NCBI GenBank assembly: GCA_003024985.2
Contig: PXIH01S0012428.1
Reading direction: 5' to 3' (one strand)
DNA length: 12,290 nucleotides
DNA from: Euperipatoides rowelli
Lineage: Eukaryota; Onychophora; Udeonychophora; Euonychophora; Peripatopsidae
Shown: piece after piece, positions 8,953-12,290 of the stretch
Position numbering within the stretch: position 1 is the first letter of the stretch
Layout: each line of letters begins with the position of its first letter
Position numbers and translations under genes: made by a program
The notes under the pieces: model-generated
Database searches by the model: none
What the model saw: the letters and a program-made list of their open reading frames with translations, nothing else
What the model was told of the DNA's origin: nothing

Positions 8953-9360
8953 AATCGACTTTAAAATTCAAAGTGAAACAGTAAGTCACATAACAATAAC
9001 CTCCCGAGATGACAACAACAAAAAAAGCTTACGTTCAGACTCACAGGTGCGATCGATAAGGCCTACCTTTTACGACCTTAATTTCATTTGAAAGAAGAAG
9101 AAAAAAGCAGAATATACCCGGCGGTACTCTACTTAAAGTTTCAGTTGGTATAATGAATTTTCTTTTATTAAAAAAAACTCAATAATAAAGCTAGAAAAGC
9201 GAACAATAATACTGATAAAAAGACATTCAACTCGTAACGATCGATTGTTCTCACCTTTTTTTTAGGTTCTAGCAACAGGTGATGCCGTGATGGTGATCAC
9301 TATAAAATATAAATGAGNCAGTGTGCTGCTAAGTAAGAACGCATGCGCCAATTTTTTTTT
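8953..9360 (-). promoter_or_regulatory. Candidate promoter / 5' UTR region of the fucosyltransferase
   Basis: About 15 CpG dinucleotides fall between the start codon and 9348, far denser than in the rest of this AT-rich window. CGCATGCGC at 9340-9348 matches the palindromic NRF1 core GCGCATGCGC at nine of ten positions. On the minus strand TATCGATC near 9052-9059 is one base from the DRE word TATCGATA. Possible splice donors GTGAGT and GTAAGC on the minus strand around 9030-9045, with an AG after a T-rich stretch nearer the ATG, would allow a small 5' UTR intron. All of this is motif reading only; no start site is proven. Confidence 0.35.
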
Positions 9361-9578
9361 CAACTAATTATGCACCATCAAACTACTTTTAAAAGTACCG
9401 TACCAATTTTATTATTTATTTACATTATATATTTTGTATAAAGCAAGCCGTTTTTACATAGATTTAAACAAACAGTAGCCTAATGACAATAAATAAATCC
9501 TAAATTAAAAAGAGAGAAATGTCTTCAGTTCAGAGAAGACTGAGTAATGATCAAAAGAGGGAGGGGCGAAAATTTTTG

Positions 9579-9700
9579 ATTTTTATTGTAAATATTTTGC
9601 TAAGCTTTTTTTTTNGGGGGGGGGGGGGTTGTAATGAAAAAAGTCAAAGAATCTATATTTTTCATTATAAATACTGTATTTTGATAAGCTTTTTTTTTTG
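9579..9700. repeat. Imperfect duplicated segment with a poly-T/poly-G junction
   Basis: TTTTTATTGTAAATATTTTG ending in TAAGCTTTTTTTT (about 9579-9614) recurs in diverged form as a TTTTTCATTATAAATACTG block ending in ATAAGCTTTTTTTTT (about 9657-9699). Between the copies lie N (9615) and thirteen G bases (9616-9628). A short open frame across this stretch (9519-9701) reads through the runs and is not credible. The origin is unknown; it is possibly part of a transposon fragment. Confidence 0.55.
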
Positions 9701-9815
9701 ATTGTATGAAATTTTGATAACCATTAATCGATACTTCACACTTGTAATATTATTAAACATTGACAACTTTATATTAAATACCTAGCCTATATTTCTGGTT
9801 GATCTCATTTTTCCA

Positions 9816-9880
9816 GGGGGGGGGGTCAGCTGCCCCACTTGCCCCCCCCCCCTCTCTTCCCATGGACACCCTTGGTAATG
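9816..9880 (-). mobile_element. Probable transposon end fragment with G10/C11 hairpin
   Basis: Read on the minus strand, this begins CCATTACCAAGGGTGTCCAT, then GGGAAGAG, a G11 run, CAAGTGGGGCAGCTGA and a C10 run. The pattern of a fixed GTGTCCAT end followed by long G tracts resembles dispersed DNA transposon ends in aquatic animal genomes (memory, not a search). The G10 (9816-9825) and C11 (9842-9852) runs can pair across a 16-base loop. No partner end or target duplication was found, so it is probably truncated. Confidence 0.4.
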
Positions 9881-10247
9881 GCAGAATTTATATATGTGTT
9901 TGTTTTGTTGGTTATTAATACTTATACATAAATAAATTATGTATAGTATAAAAAGATAGTTCTACAAAATACTAATACGGAAAATTATTTTAAGCAATTC
10001 TAATTCTAGAGGTAATAATTTTAAATTGTATAAAACCTTTGCAAAACATAATGAGAAATTACTTTATTTCTAATACAGTAGGTTAATTAATTATTTGGAA
10101 TGACTTTCATAAATCCATCTTTGATAAATACTCCATTATTGGCTTTAAAAGGGATTTAGATATCCTTTTATATTCACAAGAGTTCGTCAGCTTCTTGACT
10201 AAATAGCAATTTTGATTCACTGGAAAGAGGAGACTATTTCTGTTGGC

Positions 10248-10365
10248 CAGTGGCGTAGCTACCATGGAGCAGTTGGAGCGAACTGCTCCAGGCGCACGAT
10301 CATGGGGGGCGCAAAATTATTAGAAAGGGTGAAAAAAAAATGGAAAAAAAAAATTAATAGACGAT
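10248..10365 (+). mobile_element. Left end of a DNA transposon starting CAGTGGCGTAGCTAC
   Basis: CAGTGGCGTAGCT (10248-10260) is a terminal motif I associate with many non-autonomous DNA transposons in animals, followed as usual by GC-rich sequence ending in GGGGGGCGCAAAATTATTAG. A 10-bp perfect hairpin lies just inside: TGGAGCAGTT (10265-10274), loop GGAGCG, AACTGCTCCA (10281-10290). The sequence then falls into A runs. No opposite end (a CTACGCCACTG-like sequence) was found to the right, so either only one end remains or the other has diverged. The right boundary given is arbitrary. Confidence 0.5.
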
Positions 10366-11078
10366 AAAAAGAATCATTTTTGTATAGATAAATACAGTAC
10401 CACATTCTAATTTATTTTTAATATTTTTATGAAATTAATTACATTTTTATTATGCAGTAAATCAAAATTTATAATGAATGTTTTGACNCAACAAACTACA
10501 CATGGAATTACATTTTTTATCTTACTGTATTTCTTCAATCTTAAAAAATATCCATATGATTTCATAATTTGTTTAAACAGACACAAATATGTTCTTCCTT
10601 ATCCATTTTTTTTTTAAAAAAAAAAAATTAAATTTTGATTATATTAATCCATAATGAAACAATCCATGATAATTTATTCTTCTGTGTTGATCTTCTATCT
10701 CCTAGAATCAGCAATAACAAATATTAAAACCAATATAATTTATAATAATCAATAATATAAATATTACCTCTTCATATATATATAATTAATTCCATATAGA
10801 TAAATATTGTTGACATATTGATTTTGGGACAGTTTACTATGAAAATCATAATAGGAAAAAAATCAGTATTTAAAGTTTATAGTTTAAAAACAAGATAACT
10901 CTATCAGCAATAGACTATTATATTATTCCTGTCTTATTTTTCCTCTTTCTATAAGTTCTAATTAGCTTTGACATACTATCATTTGTTTTTTTTATCACCC
11001 AAAATCTTGGTCATTCATTGGTTGAAATATATTTTGAGCAGATTTATCTTTTGCAAACAAAATATATTTCATTCATCG
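10366..11078. other. AT-rich stretch, no gene seen
   Basis: No gene or RNA could be supported. Part may be the interior of the transposon starting at 10248. A 62-codon frame at 10429-10617 contains an N and ends in a T run, so it is not called. A T10/A12 palindrome is at 10606-10627. Confidence 0.5.
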
Positions 11079-11086
11079 GTCTATCA
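11079..11086. repeat. Left target site duplication (imperfect) of second hAT element
   Basis: GTCTATCA compares with GTCTCTCG at 11484-11491: six of eight positions agree. Length and position fit a decayed hAT 8-bp duplication. Confidence 0.6.
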
Positions 11087-11483
11087 TAGGGGTTCCTAAC
11101 CGTGTGCCCGTGGGCTCTATGGCGCATATCAACCAATTTATGTGTGCCCGCCGCTGTTCAATCACGAAATGAAAGTTTGTCCACATTAATTTGGCGTTGC
11201 TCTGATCTCATTGATTTAGATTGTGGGTGGTAAGGCAATCAATTTTAGGCAGTTTTTTTTCTTGTAAATCGCCCTCTTTAATTCCACCTTTTGCACACAG
11301 ACAGCCAAATTGAGTAGTGGTGGGATAGAGAATTGTCTAAATACTGGCGATACAAACCAGATTCTACTGGTTTTTTGACATTTACGCATACATTTTTGTC
11401 ATTACGGAAAATATAGATGGTGCCCACCACCCTACCGGTATTTTAGAATGTGCTCTAGGGTACAAAAAGGTTATGAACCCCTG
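11087..11483. mobile_element. Non-autonomous hAT-type element, 397 bp
   Basis: The left end is TAGGGGTTCCTAACC; the right end on the opposite strand is CAGGGGTTCATAACC, giving a terminal inverted repeat of 15 bp with two mismatches. CAGGGGTTCNNAACC is a typical terminal sequence of hAT elements of the Charlie/Tip100 type (established pattern, from memory). The interior is distinctly less AT-rich than its flanks near both ends (GTGTGCCCGTGGGC, CACCCTACCGG) and has no transposase frame. Mismatches in both the duplication and the inverted repeats suggest an older insertion than the one at 1444-1988. Confidence 0.78.
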
Positions 11484-11491
11484 GTCTCTCG
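11484..11491. repeat. Right target site duplication (imperfect) of second hAT element
   Basis: GTCTCTCG directly after ...GAACCCCTG, matching GTCTATCA at 11079-11086 at six of eight positions. Confidence 0.6.
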
Positions 11492-11654
11492 TATAATCAG
11501 GTTTATGTTTTTGATACATGAAATCTTTGTGCATTCATTGGTGAGAATTAAAAAAATATACTAATTTTTAAAAGATATAAAATGAAGAAGATTCATTTAT
11601 CTTTACACTCACCTTCAATTTTTTACTTTGGTGAAGAAAAACTATTTTTTTCAT

Positions 11655-12011
11655 CAACCACAAGATGTTATAGAAAGTCATGACACAAAGTAGCCGGTTT
11701 TTGAAGGCAAATCATCGAGGGTCGATATAATAAAAATTCTACCGACGAATGGTTTGACAATGTTAGCTGATGCTTATGCTGATGACCCATCCTTATCTAC
11801 AGATAATATTTTATCGAGCTAGAATTATTGGGAAGATGTAGATGATGAATTGAAAAAATATTCACAATATATGACAATTCCATCACAAGGTAGATCACAA
11901 TAGTTTAATAAAATTAAACCATTGTTATCTCCCCATGCTGACTTTAACATACCTGTCAATAATATCCCAAATTATCAAAACATTTCAACAAATATTACTG
12001 ATGATATATTT
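11655..12011 (+). pseudogene. Protein-like fragment interrupted by three in-frame TAG codons
   Basis: In one constant frame about 119 codons read as ordinary, complex protein sequence, unlike the low-complexity translations elsewhere in the window. Recognisable stretches are PVFEGKSSRVDIIKILP, MLADAYADDPSLSTDNIL, NYWEDVDDELKKYSQYM and FNKIKPLLSPHADFNIP. The frame is cut by TAG at 11691-11693, 11820-11822 and 11901-11903 and has no clear start. The right limit is set where the sequence becomes pyrimidine-rich. I do not recognise the family. In this setting a decayed transposon or retroelement protein is the most likely source; a decayed host exon is possible. Each TAG could derive from CAG by one C-to-T change. 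Confidence 0.5.
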
Positions 12012-12106
12012 CTTTTACTTCTCCCGCTCCTCTGTCCTCACTCCTCTCACACATACCATCTCCTCTATCATCCATTCTATCTCTTAATCCCCTCTTACAT
12101 CTTACT
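12009..12106 (+). other. Pyrimidine-rich tract
   Basis: Roughly 98 bp on the plus strand consist almost entirely of C and T with scattered A (CTCCCGCTCCTCTGTCCTC and similar) and very few G. It sits between the broken protein fragment and the AAAATGGCGCCG motif. It could be a splice-acceptor-like tract, a promoter feature or a decayed simple repeat. Confidence 0.6.
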
Positions 12107-12214
12107 GCAAAATGGCGCCGATGGCAGCTCGTGTTATTTTATAACTAACGTATTTTTTTAGCTATTACTTTCTCTTTTTATGTTGGTTCTTGTTAAAGAG
12201 GTTTTGTCAATAAA
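12107..12214 (+). promoter_or_regulatory. YY1-like motif with short ATG frame and downstream AATAAA
   Basis: AAAATGGCGCCG at 12109-12120 fits the YY1 consensus AANATGGCG(G/C). The two ATGs in ATGGCGCCGATGGC open a tiny frame of ten codons (MAPMAARVIL) ending TAA, followed by AATAAA at 12209-12214. A pyrimidine tract directly before a YY1-type ATGGCG is a layout seen in some TATA-less promoters and at LINE 5' ends. Nothing shows that this one is active. The remaining bases to 12290 hold no recognisable feature. Confidence 0.3.
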
Positions 12215-12290
12215 GATGCTGCGGTGATGTTTTTTTATTCTCTCAAGTTCGTAGCAATGATTAATCGAGTGACTTCTAGTTTTTCCAAAA

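Noticed and set aside
9519-9701. 60-codon frame beginning MSSVQRRLSNDQKR
   Set aside because: The start looks protein-like, but the frame runs through poly-T, an N and a G13 run. Continuity depends on uncertain run lengths.
10429-10617. 62-codon plus-strand frame
   Set aside because: It contains an unresolved base and ends in a T run; no motif.
1-12290. CRISPR array, tRNA or rRNA genes
   Set aside because: No spaced identical short repeats, no cloverleaf with A and B boxes, and no rRNA-like sequence were found on either strand.

Overview
The window looks like nuclear DNA from an AT-rich animal genome, probably an aquatic invertebrate. The base composition is very low in GC by eye. Most of the sequence is non-coding and full of A/T and C/G homopolymer runs. 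It carries short non-autonomous hAT-type DNA transposons, and its one convincing gene is a metazoan-type family 10 fucosyltransferase. No bacterial gene packing, ribosome binding sites or operons are visible. Single N bases and one N-containing poly-C run show that this is draft assembly.

Layout from left to right. Positions 1-413 are a tandem repeat with units of about 115-122 bp that runs off the left edge. Positions 414-1435 are AT-rich DNA without a gene. Positions 1444-1988 are a 545-bp non-autonomous hAT element with a perfect 8-bp target duplication (AGATCATG). Positions 1997-5975 are long gene-poor DNA with homopolymer runs and a short, internally repetitive minus-strand reading frame at 4116-4358. 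Positions 5976-6334 are a possible small transposon built from CTGGAGC words and two strong hairpins. Positions 6335-7755 are gene-free and include an assembly gap at 7627-7633. The fucosyltransferase lies on the minus strand at 7756-8937 as one uninterrupted exon, and a locally CpG-rich stretch upstream (8953-9360) is probably its promoter or 5' UTR region. From 9500 to the right end there are more transposon remnants: a duplicated segment, a G-run/C-run hairpin fragment, a CAGTGGCGTAG element end at 10248, and a 397-bp hAT element at 11087-11483 with an imperfect 8-bp duplication. A protein-like stretch broken by three in-frame TAG codons follows (11655-12011), and then a pyrimidine-rich tract leading into a YY1-like AAAATGGCGCCG motif.

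The genes do not form a pathway here. The most interesting biology is the fucosyltransferase. It has kept an intact reading frame, membrane anchor, cysteine layout and GT10 fold motifs, yet it appears to have replaced several residues that characterised GT10 enzymes use for catalysis and GDP-fucose binding. No new multi-gene system could be supported.
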